49,998 nt of DNA from Spirochaetota bacterium (GTDB lineage: Bacteria; Spirochaetota; UBA4802; JAFGJZ01). Positions 9,177 to 18,303 of this stretch are shown piece by piece. Where the stretch lies: NCBI GenBank assembly GCA_016928815.1, contig JAFGJZ010000008.1, positions 1 through 49,998 of the forward strand, in the 5' to 3' direction. How positions within the stretch are numbered: position 1 is the stretch's first letter; the number at the start of each line of letters is the position of its first letter. The position numbers and the translations under genes were made by a program. The notes below the pieces were generated by a model, which was not told where the DNA came from, ran no database searches, and worked only from the letters and a program-made list of their open reading frames with translations.

Positions 9177-10034
9177 TCATAACTTCAAAATATCCAGTAT
9201 TTTAGAAACAGCTTCTGATTTGTTTAGCGGATAAAAATGAAATCCCGGAACACCGAATTTAATCAGTTCATCACATTGCCGGACGGCAAATTCAATACCG
9301 GCTTCTAATATTTCATTATCACTGCTGCATTTATCAAGAATTGATTTCAAAGCGCCTGGAATTCCAGCACCTGACAGATCAACCATTCTTTCGATCTGCC
9401 TTGCATTCGTCAAAGGCATAATTCCGGGAATAACCGGTACATTTATACCGGCTCTTTTAACCATATCAGAATATCTGTAAAATGCCTCATTAGCTAGAAA
9501 AAGCTGGGTGATTATAACCTCCCCGCCTGCATCAATCTTTTTTTTAAGATTATCGATATCCATCTCAAAAGAATCCGCTTCCGCATGCTTTTCAGGATAT
9601 CCGGCTACTGCAATTGAAAAAGAACCAATGGATTTTATAAATTCAACAAGCTCATTAGCATAAGAAAATCCATTTTCCGGTTTACTGAACTCCTTTTCAC
9701 CCGCAGGCACGTCCCCACGAAGGGCGAGAATGTTATTCAAACCGAGTTTATCAACATATTGGAGATATTCCTCTATCTCATTTTTGCCGGCACCTACACA
9801 TGTAAAATGCACCAGAGGTGTGATGTCAAATTTATCCCTTATTTTCAGCGCCAGTTCGATCGTCTTATCACGTGTCGACCCGCCGGCACCGTATGTAACC
9901 GAAATGAAACCGGGTTTATAGGTAACCATCGAACGCAATTCCGAAAAAAGGTTGATTTCACCGCTTTCAGTTTTTGGAGGAAATATCTCAAAAGAAATTG
10001 TAAATTTATCTGAATAAAGCTGTTTAAAATCCAT
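9177..10034 (-). CDS. metF: 5,10-methylenetetrahydrofolate reductase
   Basis: Flavoprotein reducing methylenetetrahydrofolate to 5-methyl-THF for methionine synthesis. The 285 residues match MetF along the whole barrel: FEIFPPKTE near the N-terminus (catalytic Glu), FISVTYGAGGSTRDKT (FAD/folate region), LALRGDVP, ITQLFLANEAFYRY, IPGIMPLTNARQ and the C-terminal PGFHFYPLNKS. It is single on the minus strand and divergent from the GGDEF/EAL gene. No metE or metH is nearby and no recognisable S-adenosylmethionine riboswitch lies upstream. Confidence 0.95.
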   Translation of the reverse strand: MDFKQLYSDKFTISFEIFPPKTESGEINLFSELRSMVTYKPGFISVTYGAGGSTRDKTIELALKIRDKFDITPLVHFTCVGAGKNEIEEYLQYVDKLGLNNILALRGDVPAGEKEFSKPENGFSYANELVEFIKSIGSFSIAVAGYPEKHAEADSFEMDIDNLKKKIDAGGEVIITQLFLANEAFYRYSDMVKRAGINVPVIPGIMPLTNARQIERMVDLSGAGIPGALKSILDKCSSDNEILEAGIEFAVRQCDELIKFGVPGFHFYPLNKSEAVSKILDILKL

Positions 10035-10183
10035 TCCTTGCCTTGCCTGTATTTTTTTTCTTTTTTTACAAATAAAGGCTCTACCAGTAAACCAATTTTT
10101 AACTAAAAATTTTTTTTATTACATAAATAAATACTTTAAATTTTCAAGCCTATGGTTACTGTGTCATTTATCAGGATATTATA

Positions 10184-12115
10184 ATGAGTAAAAAATCTAT
10201 CATTTTAGCAGCAGTATTTTTATATTTAACTGCAGCAATATTAACAACCTGCATAAATCTGCGTAACAACAGAGAGCAGGCTTTGAAGTATCTTGACATC
10301 AACCTGGGCTCCGCAGTTATGCAGGCGGAAAGCATGATTGACAGGAACATACACCTTTCCTTTCCCGAGGAAATCAATACAGATTTAGAATCTGAAACAG
10401 AAATCTCCAACATGGAAGAACTCTCTCAGTTTTGTTACCAGGCTGATCTTGAAAAAATTACCTTCATTTATAAAACAGAAAACAATTTTATAGTCATGGC
10501 TTCTTCAGCAAATGATGAGGATATGAAAACCGGAAATTATACAAAAGCTTTTTCGGTATATAATAACAACCGCGATCGAAATCTCTTAAACGACGCATAT
10601 CATAACAACAAGCATGTTTTTTCATCAATTACAGATGCATCGGGAAGTTTCCGTAATTGCGCTAAATCAGTTCTTCTCCCCGATGACAGAACATTATTAA
10701 TACTGGTGACCGCGTCTACTGCCGAAATTATGAGTGCTGCCAACAGCAGCTTTATCAAAAGCATTCTTCTTTCACTATTCTTTCTGGCTTTCATCATTCC
10801 ACTCATTGTTCTTCTGATTGCCTATGAAAAAAAAGAAAAAACATGCATGAATCAGGAAATATATTATGATTGTCTGACCGGACTTCCTAATGAAAAGTCT
10901 CTCAGAAAAACATTCCGACAGACTAAAAATATCACCTTGATAATATGCAATATTGAAAACCTGAAAAAATATAACTATTATTACGGCTATGCCACCGGAA
11001 ACACCATAATAAAACTGGTTTCAGCAAAACTCCAGAACTGGATAGAATCTGCATCTAAAACATTTAAAATCAAACCTGTATTATTCAAACTGCAGATGGA
11101 TGAATTTGCTGTCGTAATTTCAAAACACATGGACAACGAACAACGGACATTAATCTGCAGAAAACTCTCTGAAGAATTCAGTTATATTTGCTGTAATTTA
11201 AATAATCAATCCATTCCAGTTTCAGTAATTTTCAGTGCCGCTTATATGACGCCGTCCGGCTCAGTGAAAGAAAAAACAATTGATGACCTGTTCATTCTTG
11301 GCGACATGGCGATTCAGAATACTAAAAATACATCTAACCAGCTGACTATTTTCGGCATGGAAGACATGAATTCAATGAACCACGGTGAAAACTTTCACAT
11401 CTCACAACTCGTCAAGGACTCAATTGACAACGACTCCATTGTCCCTTATTTTCAGCCTATAATAAACAATCTTTCCGGAAAAATTGAAAAATATGAAGCC
11501 CTGATAAGAATTATTGATAAAACCGGTGAACTTATATTACCTAAAAAGTTCCTGGAAAATTCCAAGCAGTCAAAAATATATCCTTCATTGTCCAAAATAA
11601 TGATAGAAAAAACATTTTCATGGTTTCACAGAAGGAACTTTGATTTTTCAATAAACATTTCGATCGAAGACATTTGCAACCCGGAAACTTCCGGTTTTAT
11701 TTACAGCATACTTGCAGCAAATCCTGAAACTTCCGCTCATTGTATTTTCGAAATAATTGACATTGGAAACGTTTCTGACTTTTCCGAAATTATTAATTTC
11801 TCAAATAAACTGAAAAATTACGGTGCCAAAATTGCAGTCGATGATTTCGGGTCTGATTTCAGTAACTTTAAAAGCATCAGCCGGGTAGATGTTGATTTCA
11901 TTAAAATCGATCCGTCAATAATTAAAAATCTTCAGTCCGACAGCAAATCAAAAATTATTGCCGAAACAATAATCGATTACAGTAAAAAAATGAAAATAAA
12001 AACTATCGCCCAGTTTGTTTACAATAAAGCGGTTTTTAATGAAGTTAAAGCCATGGGTATCGATTATTCTCAGGGTTATTATCTCGGAATTCCTTCAGGC
12101 AAAGTGGATTTCTGA
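10184..12115 (+). CDS. Membrane protein with degenerate GGDEF and EAL domains
   Basis: A 643-aa c-di-GMP-type signalling protein. A transmembrane helix (~6-24), an extracytoplasmic sensor segment (~25-190) and a second helix (~190-213) precede a GGDEF and an EAL domain. The GGDEF signature is degenerate: QMDEF at 304-308, with both glycines lost, so cyclase activity is unlikely. The EAL domain keeps EAL (438-440), the Asn in SINIS, the DD pair (553-554), FIKID and a terminal QG. The normally conserved glutamate of the AEGVE loop is Gln610 (AQFVY), so hydrolysis is doubtful. It may act as a c-di-GMP or GTP sensor rather than an enzyme. AGGA lies 7 bases before the ATG. tsaC starts one base after its stop. 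Confidence 0.88.
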   Translation: MSKKSIILAAVFLYLTAAILTTCINLRNNREQALKYLDINLGSAVMQAESMIDRNIHLSFPEEINTDLESETEISNMEELSQFCYQADLEKITFIYKTENNFIVMASSANDEDMKTGNYTKAFSVYNNNRDRNLLNDAYHNNKHVFSSITDASGSFRNCAKSVLLPDDRTLLILVTASTAEIMSAANSSFIKSILLSLFFLAFIIPLIVLLIAYEKKEKTCMNQEIYYDCLTGLPNEKSLRKTFRQTKNITLIICNIENLKKYNYYYGYATGNTIIKLVSAKLQNWIESASKTFKIKPVLFKLQMDEFAVVISKHMDNEQRTLICRKLSEEFSYICCNLNNQSIPVSVIFSAAYMTPSGSVKEKTIDDLFILGDMAIQNTKNTSNQLTIFGMEDMNSMNHGENFHISQLVKDSIDNDSIVPYFQPIINNLSGKIEKYEALIRIIDKTGELILPKKFLENSKQSKIYPSLSKIMIEKTFSWFHRRNFDFSINISIEDICNPETSGFIYSILAANPETSAHCIFEIIDIGNVSDFSEIINFSNKLKNYGAKIAVDDFGSDFSNFKSISRVDVDFIKIDPSIIKNLQSDSKSKIIAETIIDYSKKMKIKTIAQFVYNKAVFNEVKAMGIDYSQGYYLGIPSGKVDF

Positions 12116-12116
12116 A

Positions 12117-13064
12117 ATGAGGGTTTCAAATGATGTCATTTTAAATGCTGCTGAGTTAATTAAAAAAGGCGGACTGGTTGCTTTCCCGACCGAAACTGTT
12201 TACGGTCTTGGAGCGGATGCCCTCAATCCTGCAGCAGTTGCAAAAATTTTCGAAGCTAAAAAAAGACCCTTTTTTGATCCATTAATCTGTCATATTTCCG
12301 ATATTGAAATGCTGAAAAAAATCACAGACGGCATTACACAGCAGGCACTGGACCTTATTGGAAAATTCTGGCCAGGGCCGCTAACATTGGTACTGCCGAA
12401 AGCTGAATGTGTTCCGGCACTTGTTACATCAGGACTGCCAACTGTTGCCGTCAGAATGCCAGACCATCCGGTTGCTTTGGAACTTATAAAACACTCCGGA
12501 ACCCCTATTGCCGCTCCGAGTGCCAATCCTTTCGGCTATCTCAGTCCGACAACCGCAGAACATGTCAGAAAAGCGCTTTCAGGTGAAATTGATTACATAA
12601 TTGACGGCGGGAAATGTTCTATCGGCGTAGAATCAACAATAATAAGTCTTGAAAACAACAAAGCCTGTTTGCTTCGTCCGGGAGGTCTCGAGATTGAAGA
12701 AATTGAAAAACTCACAGGGAAACTGACAATTGCAGGCAGTGACTGCATTCCTTCAGCACCGGGTCTGCTTCCATCTCATTATGCCCCAGGCGCAAAGCTT
12801 ATTTTGATTGAAGAAAATGCTGAAATCCAGGCTCCTACAGATAAAACAGCACTTCTTAATTTCGGTCCAAACAGAAGAACAAATAAGTTTTTAAAAGTAC
12901 TGGAATTGTCTCATGAACGGAACCTGAATGAAGCTGCCGTAAATCTTTTCGAGTATCTTCATCAGCTGGATTATCTTTCACCTGATAAAATCTATGCGGA
13001 AAAAGTTCCGCAGCACGGCCTTGGAATCGCAATTATGAACCGTCTTCAAAAAGCAGCTTTTTAA
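12117..13064 (+). CDS. tsaC: L-threonylcarbamoyladenylate synthase (Sua5/YrdC)
   Basis: Makes threonylcarbamoyl-AMP from Thr, bicarbonate and ATP for t6A37 tRNA modification. The N-terminal YrdC domain has KKGGLVAFPTETVYGLGADA, KKRPFFDPL (the usual KxRP loop), FWPGPLTLVL, VAVRMPDHP, TPIAAPSANPFG and GVESTIISL. The extra ~120 C-terminal residues (APGLLPSHYAPGAKL onward) are the Sua5 domain, so this is the long Sua5 form. ATG 12117, one base after the preceding stop, is chosen because YrdC homology starts here. A longer frame into the EAL gene from 12015 is an artefact of the overlap. Confidence 0.93.
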   Translation: MRVSNDVILNAAELIKKGGLVAFPTETVYGLGADALNPAAVAKIFEAKKRPFFDPLICHISDIEMLKKITDGITQQALDLIGKFWPGPLTLVLPKAECVPALVTSGLPTVAVRMPDHPVALELIKHSGTPIAAPSANPFGYLSPTTAEHVRKALSGEIDYIIDGGKCSIGVESTIISLENNKACLLRPGGLEIEEIEKLTGKLTIAGSDCIPSAPGLLPSHYAPGAKLILIEENAEIQAPTDKTALLNFGPNRRTNKFLKVLELSHERNLNEAAVNLFEYLHQLDYLSPDKIYAEKVPQHGLGIAIMNRLQKAAF

Positions 13065-13159
13065 ACAGGCACAAATTAAATAAAAATTGACATTATGAAT
13101 CAAAATGTTATGTTTAATTAATTCAAAAGACATAAAAATCATTTAAAGAGGAACATTTA

Positions 13160-13960
13160 ATGGCAAATTCTAATTTTGTCAATCCGGGAAGGACTTTTTT
13201 TAAAGGAATTAAATCCGGATTTTTTTATGTATTCGTATCTTGGAAATTTATCGGCAAAAATAAAGGATTTATAAAATTTTTCATAATTCCTTTTTTCACT
13301 AACATAATCATTCTGCTCACATTCAGTTACATCTCGTTTATAAAGGCATATCCTTACTTATACTCTCTTCTTCCGGAAGGAAACAATATTATTTATACAG
13401 TACTGAAATATATAGCCGCTCCTTTATTAGCAGGAATTCTTGTTCTGACCGTAGTTTTATTATATTCAATTACCGGTGCAATCACAAGTTCTTTCTTCTA
13501 TGATCTGATCTCCCAAAAAACAGAACTGATTATAAAAGGCTCCGTTAAAGATGAAAAATTTTCCATCGGCATGATAATTGCCGACATGATTAGAACATTT
13601 TCAAATATTTTAAAAATACTTGTTTTCTTAATCTGCTTAAACTGTGTTTTGTTTCTTTTAAATTTCATTCCTGCAGCAGGCACAGTACTTTATTCAATCG
13701 GAACATATTTTTCATTAACTTTTTTCTTCGGATTTCAATTTATTGAATTAATAATGGACAGGCGCAAAATGACTTTTGGCCGGAAGCTGAAAACTGCATT
13801 TCATTATAAGTGGACTGTATGCGGAATCGGATCCGGGTTTTTACTTATGACATTAATTCCGCTGATAGGATTTCTGACACCAGGTGCAGGTGCTGTTGCC
13901 GGTACCATTTTTTATCTCGATAGCATTGAACCAGCTGTTTCTTCAGAGAAACGGGACTGA
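13160..13960 (+). CDS. EI24/CysZ-like integral membrane protein
   Basis: A 266-aa polytopic membrane protein of the EI24 (etoposide-induced 2.4/CysZ) family. It has the typical N-terminal stretch FFKGIKSGFFYVFVSWKFI, about four to five hydrophobic helices (near 42-62, 84-110, 148-185, 225-252), and a C-terminal region rich in Gly/Pro (LIGFLTPGAGAVAGTIFYL). E. coli CysZ transports sulfate, but that function cannot be transferred on this evidence. GAGG lies 8 bases before the ATG. It is followed by tmk after 8 bp. Confidence 0.78.
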   Translation: MANSNFVNPGRTFFKGIKSGFFYVFVSWKFIGKNKGFIKFFIIPFFTNIIILLTFSYISFIKAYPYLYSLLPEGNNIIYTVLKYIAAPLLAGILVLTVVLLYSITGAITSSFFYDLISQKTELIIKGSVKDEKFSIGMIIADMIRTFSNILKILVFLICLNCVLFLLNFIPAAGTVLYSIGTYFSLTFFFGFQFIELIMDRRKMTFGRKLKTAFHYKWTVCGIGSGFLLMTLIPLIGFLTPGAGAVAGTIFYLDSIEPAVSSEKRD

Positions 13961-13968
13961 AAACTGAA

Positions 13969-14589
13969 ATGATGCCATCTGATATTATAAATAAACTGAT
14001 TGTCTTTGAAGGCATTGACGGATCCGGGAAAACAACAGTAATTTCAATTGTCGCCAAAAAAATCATGAAACACACGGAAGTGTCAATATTGAGAGAACCT
14101 ACCTCCAGCCAGTATGGAGTTGAAATACGTGAGCTTTTATCAAACTCGGCAAATCCCCCTTTAGACAGAATAATGGATCTTTTCATAAACGACCGAAGGC
14201 TTGATGTACAGAAAAACATCATGCCCGCACTTGATAACGGGCGGATAGTACTTATGGACAGATATTATTACTCAAATGCCGCCTATCAGGGTGCGATGGG
14301 AGAATCACCTGAAAAAATTCTTGCTCGAAACATAGAAAATAATTTCCCGTCGCCAGACATGGTTTTTTTCATGAAAATATCTCCTGAAGCGGCATTGGAC
14401 CGTATCTCAAAGCGGAAAAACGAAGCTGAAATTGCGGAAGAATGTTTTGAAAAAACTGAATTTCTAAAAAAAGTTGAATCAGTATACGCTGACATACTTC
14501 CCGATCATACATATATAATTGACGCAACTGAAAGTCCCGAATACTCTGCTGAAAAAATTTTTAATATCATATCAGCCCGCTATTTATGA
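13969..14589 (+). CDS. tmk: Thymidylate (dTMP) kinase
   Basis: Phosphorylates dTMP to dTDP for DNA synthesis. The P-loop FEGIDGSGKTT is at 13-23, followed by the dTMP-binding REPT and the DRYYYSNAAYQGA motif. The lid region contains SKRKNEAE. Length (206 aa) is normal for the family. It sits in an operon whose next gene overlaps its stop by 4 bp (ATGA). That ties a housekeeping kinase to the regulatory phosphatase genes downstream. Confidence 0.93.
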   Translation: MMPSDIINKLIVFEGIDGSGKTTVISIVAKKIMKHTEVSILREPTSSQYGVEIRELLSNSANPPLDRIMDLFINDRRLDVQKNIMPALDNGRIVLMDRYYYSNAAYQGAMGESPEKILARNIENNFPSPDMVFFMKISPEAALDRISKRKNEAEIAEECFEKTEFLKKVESVYADILPDHTYIIDATESPEYSAEKIFNIISARYL

Positions 14590-15950
14590 ACCGTCTGTTT
14601 ATAAAAATACTTAATCATGCCGCTGGAAATTTTGTGTTTATTATATTTCTTATTATTTTCATTTCTTCACTGGATTACTTTAATATTAAAGATGAATATC
14701 TTATCATGGCGGCTTTTGTCGCGTTTTTCGGTCTTCTCCCGATTCTTGACATATATAATACATTCGTGGAAAAATTTACAATTTCAGATTCAAACACAGA
14801 GGAATACATAAACTCTATCGATGACCTGCTGAATATTAATTCTCTTGATGATTTTGTAACAAACAAATTCTATCAGATTCTCAAACTGGTTGCTGCAGAT
14901 CACGGAATTCTGGCTATCTATGACCAGGACTCGGAAACATTCAGTATTTTCTCTCATGTAATAGGAAAAAATTCGGTGCCTATTGACAACAGGATAAACT
15001 TCTCAAAACAGAGCATCATCTACGAAATTACAAAGTCACGGGATGACATCATAATCAAAAGCAAATTAAGTCATGACGTAAACATAAATAAAAAAATAAT
15101 TGCCGAAATGAACAGACTGAAAGCCGAAATCATGATCCCCATATATTATCTTGATATATTTGCCGGAGTTCTGTTTCTAGGGGGACGCAAAACACGTTTT
15201 TCCGGTGACGATATTTTTAACCTGAAAATTTTCGCTGCAAAGATAGCATCAATTTCCATTAACTCTTTTTTCTGGAGGGAAATGATCCGTAAAAACGAGC
15301 TCGATAAGGAAAGAAAGCTGGGTAAAAAAGTCCAGAAAAATTTTCTGCCTCAGAAAGCGGTTAACTACCGGAATATAGAAACTGCAGTAAAATACAGTAT
15401 GCCGAAAGCTATTGCAGACCGTTTTTACGGAATATTCCCTGATAAAAATCACGTTAACATTACGACATACGGGGCAGCGGAGGAAGAAAGCAGTTCGCTA
15501 ATTTTTCTTCCATCAATTAAAGCCATGCTTGAAACTTATTCCAGAAGGGGGTATTCTGCCGAGGAAAGCATCCGTAAAATGATGCAGCATAACACTAAAC
15601 ATGAATTTATTGAAGAAAAAATCAACATGCTGCATTCCTATGTCTATACAAACGGAAGAATTGAAATCGTAAAACAGGACTACCCTGATCCATTTCTTTT
15701 TAACAAAGGCAGCCTGGTACAGATAAAAAGCCGTGATTTCATGCTTCAGCCGTCCGAAATTCTCATTTTCTGCAATGTAAACATTGAAAAATATATTTTA
15801 TCATTCCCGGAAGTGATTACGGGTATTTTAAGTATTTCAAAAAATCTTGAACGCGCTGCTGACCTGATAATTCATGCGGTAAAAAAAAGCGAAGAAATCA
15901 GTAAATACAAATTTTTCACATTAATCAGGGTTAACGCAGATGAGAAATAG
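14586..15950 (+). CDS. Membrane GAF protein with degenerate SpoIIE-like phosphatase domain
   Basis: A 454-aa protein with two N-terminal membrane helices (~10-30 and 38-58), a GAF sensor domain (~80-225), a linker helix and a C-terminal domain aligning with SpoIIE/RsbU phosphatases. The linker motif is recognisable (GKKVQKNFLPQKAV... YSMPKAIADRFYGIF). The metal-binding GDFYD is replaced by ADRFYG, and the GD-x-x-GHG, AGH and DD motifs are absent. It is therefore a probable pseudo-phosphatase. It overlaps tmk by 4 bp and the active SpoIIE gene downstream by 11 bp, so the pair is co-expressed and may form a regulator-enzyme complex. Confidence 0.75.
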   Translation: MNRLFIKILNHAAGNFVFIIFLIIFISSLDYFNIKDEYLIMAAFVAFFGLLPILDIYNTFVEKFTISDSNTEEYINSIDDLLNINSLDDFVTNKFYQILKLVAADHGILAIYDQDSETFSIFSHVIGKNSVPIDNRINFSKQSIIYEITKSRDDIIIKSKLSHDVNINKKIIAEMNRLKAEIMIPIYYLDIFAGVLFLGGRKTRFSGDDIFNLKIFAAKIASISINSFFWREMIRKNELDKERKLGKKVQKNFLPQKAVNYRNIETAVKYSMPKAIADRFYGIFPDKNHVNITTYGAAEEESSSLIFLPSIKAMLETYSRRGYSAEESIRKMMQHNTKHEFIEEKINMLHSYVYTNGRIEIVKQDYPDPFLFNKGSLVQIKSRDFMLQPSEILIFCNVNIEKYILSFPEVITGILSISKNLERAADLIIHAVKKSEEISKYKFFTLIRVNADEK

Positions 15951-18303
15951 ATTCATAAAAACCCTGCTCCTGATTGTAATAATTCTTTCCAATTCACTTC
16001 TGCTGAAAATGTCATGGGATCTTGCGTCAAATTATCCGTTTGACAGACTTGTAATTGACGGCACTCTCTCCCAAAGTCTCAGCATCTCCAATAAAAGCAG
16101 ATATTACAATGCTGAAATAATTAACATTAATGGAACAGACGTTAGACCCGGAAACATTATCAGAACAATTTTTTCTGAAAAAGTCACCTCATATAAACTG
16201 AAACTTCCGGATTCAAAACTCATCTTTGTATTTGAAGATATTTCCTTTAATTATAATCTTTTCGCTTTTTTATTTTTTATGCTGTTTTTCGGAAACATAC
16301 ATCTCTTATGGGGAATTACAATCGGTTACATCGGAAGTCATATTTTCATTACAAGGCAATTTTCACGTTTTCTGATATTTACCGGTCTGTTTTTTATCTG
16401 CTCTGTAATTGAAATTTTCAAGGAATTTACCGGATGGAGCATCATTGTACTCTGTTTTTTAATGACATATATTTTCATGAAAGCAGCCATACATTTTTCA
16501 AAGATAAAAAGCAAAAATTTGTGGTATCTGATTTCCAAAATAATCCTTTTCATTTCCGCCATATCAATTTTTTTCATCAGACATTTCACAAGCAGTAAAT
16601 TTACGCACTTTATCGTTATTAATATAACCGGTATTTCCCTGATACTTCTCATGATGTTTTTTCTTACAATTCTGTTTACACACAACCTTTACAACCGACT
16701 GGGAATGGTAATTACATACTCAATTGCAACAATCGGAATTTTTCTTCCGCTTGCCAGTTTCTCAATATCCATGTACAGTGATTTTCCCGTTCCTTCAAGT
16801 TTTGTTTCCGCACTTTCCATATTCGCTCCTATTGTCATAGGCAACTATCTTATCAGTACCTATATCAATCCATCCGGAGGGATAAAAAAGAAATTTCATA
16901 CAAAAATAATTCTTGATTCATGCACAGCGGCAATCGCAGCCGTTTTTATTTTTGAATTCGCAAAACAGGTCAGCTATTTCAAAAGAAGTCTTGTATTGAG
17001 CATAAGTCTGCTTGTCGTTTTTTCAGTAATATTATATATCCGCAATTACATATTGTCAAAGCTGAACAGAATTCTGCTTGAAGACAGGGATGTCTCGACT
17101 TCCTCTCTTCAGGAAATTTCGGAATTGGCAACACAGCCGATAGAAATTTCGGAGCGTTTCAAGAAAATCTATAAATCCGTTTCAGTAGCCATTGATGTTG
17201 ACTATGTATATTTCATTTTGTTTAAATCCGAAACTGTTAATGAATCTACTCCGGTATGTGAAAACTATGTGAAAATTCTGAATGAAAAATCAGTCATGTA
17301 TTCGTTTTTTAAAAATTTCCATCACCCGGTACACAGAAAATCAATCCTTACCGAAAAAAATTACACCAATTTTCTGAACGAAAAAAGCATAGACCCCAGA
17401 ACGGAGCTTATTGTACCTATACGCACCGGTGATACGGTAGGTGCGATATGCTGTGGAATAAAAACAGATAAAAACCCTTTTTATAAAACCGACATAATGC
17501 ATCTGACTTCAACTGGCATGATTATTTACCATATGATTGAAAATGAAATTCTTTTTAACCACTATGTTGAAAAAAGCAAATACGAACGGGAACTTGACAT
17601 CGCATCATTTGTACAGTACAGACTTCATCCGCGCGAGGTCATCTCCAGAGGCGGAATCAGCATTGCATTTTTCAGCAGACCTTTTATTAAGGTTACAGGT
17701 GATTTTTTTGATTTCATTTCCATAAATAAAAACAAAACAGCGGTAATTATCGGAGATGTCGCAGGTCATGGCCTTCCCGCATCAATGATAATGGCTGTAA
17801 GTGTCAGCCTGCTCCGGCTCATGTTTGAAGAAACGCTTAATCTTGAGGAAATAACGAATGAATTAAATGATTTTTTCATTAACCGTTATTCAGGAATGGA
17901 ACTTATTACGGTTTTCATCGGTATTTTCAATAGACAGAATATGACACTGGAGTATATTAATGCAGGGCACTGCCAGCCTGTTATTATCAACCGCAATAAC
18001 AATACTTATAAAACTCTTGACGTCAAGAACCATATGATAGGTGTACTTGATAGGCCTGAGTATTCAGCTTCTTCTGTAAAACTGACAGGCGGTGATGAAA
18101 TAATTCTTTATACAGACGGACTAACTGAAATTCAGATTGATAACGAAGAAAACGTAGGTGAAAAAATAATCAAAAATATCATAAATAAAAACCGTGAGTA
18201 TCCAATTGATGAAAAAATTGAAGCGTTTTCCGATTATGTTGACAAAATAAATCCTGAGAATATAAAAGATGATATAACTGTAATTGGAATTGAAATTCTA
18301 TGA
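15940..18303 (+). CDS. Membrane SpoIIE/RsbU-type serine phosphatase with GAF domain
   Basis: A 787-aa PP2C-like protein phosphatase. After a signal-anchor, an extracytoplasmic segment and about ten hydrophobic helices (to ~residue 375) come a GAF-like domain (~390-535) and the SpoIIE catalytic domain. Catalytic acids are present: D588 and D592 in GDFFD, D606 in GDVAGHG, then NAGH, YTDGLTE and a terminal DDITVIGIEI. Such enzymes dephosphorylate STAS-domain anti-sigma antagonists in partner-switching, but no anti-sigma kinase or lone STAS gene lies beside it. It overlaps the upstream pseudo-phosphatase by 11 bp and the next gene by 4 bp. Confidence 0.9.
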   Translation: MRNRFIKTLLLIVIILSNSLLLKMSWDLASNYPFDRLVIDGTLSQSLSISNKSRYYNAEIININGTDVRPGNIIRTIFSEKVTSYKLKLPDSKLIFVFEDISFNYNLFAFLFFMLFFGNIHLLWGITIGYIGSHIFITRQFSRFLIFTGLFFICSVIEIFKEFTGWSIIVLCFLMTYIFMKAAIHFSKIKSKNLWYLISKIILFISAISIFFIRHFTSSKFTHFIVINITGISLILLMMFFLTILFTHNLYNRLGMVITYSIATIGIFLPLASFSISMYSDFPVPSSFVSALSIFAPIVIGNYLISTYINPSGGIKKKFHTKIILDSCTAAIAAVFIFEFAKQVSYFKRSLVLSISLLVVFSVILYIRNYILSKLNRILLEDRDVSTSSLQEISELATQPIEISERFKKIYKSVSVAIDVDYVYFILFKSETVNESTPVCENYVKILNEKSVMYSFFKNFHHPVHRKSILTEKNYTNFLNEKSIDPRTELIVPIRTGDTVGAICCGIKTDKNPFYKTDIMHLTSTGMIIYHMIENEILFNHYVEKSKYERELDIASFVQYRLHPREVISRGGISIAFFSRPFIKVTGDFFDFISINKNKTAVIIGDVAGHGLPASMIMAVSVSLLRLMFEETLNLEEITNELNDFFINRYSGMELITVFIGIFNRQNMTLEYINAGHCQPVIINRNNNTYKTLDVKNHMIGVLDRPEYSASSVKLTGGDEIILYTDGLTEIQIDNEENVGEKIIKNIINKNREYPIDEKIEAFSDYVDKINPENIKDDITVIGIEIL

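Noticed and set aside
12015..12116. Extended N-terminus for tsaC inside the EAL gene
   Set aside because: YrdC homology begins at the ATG at 12117 and the upstream part is the EAL coding sequence in another frame.
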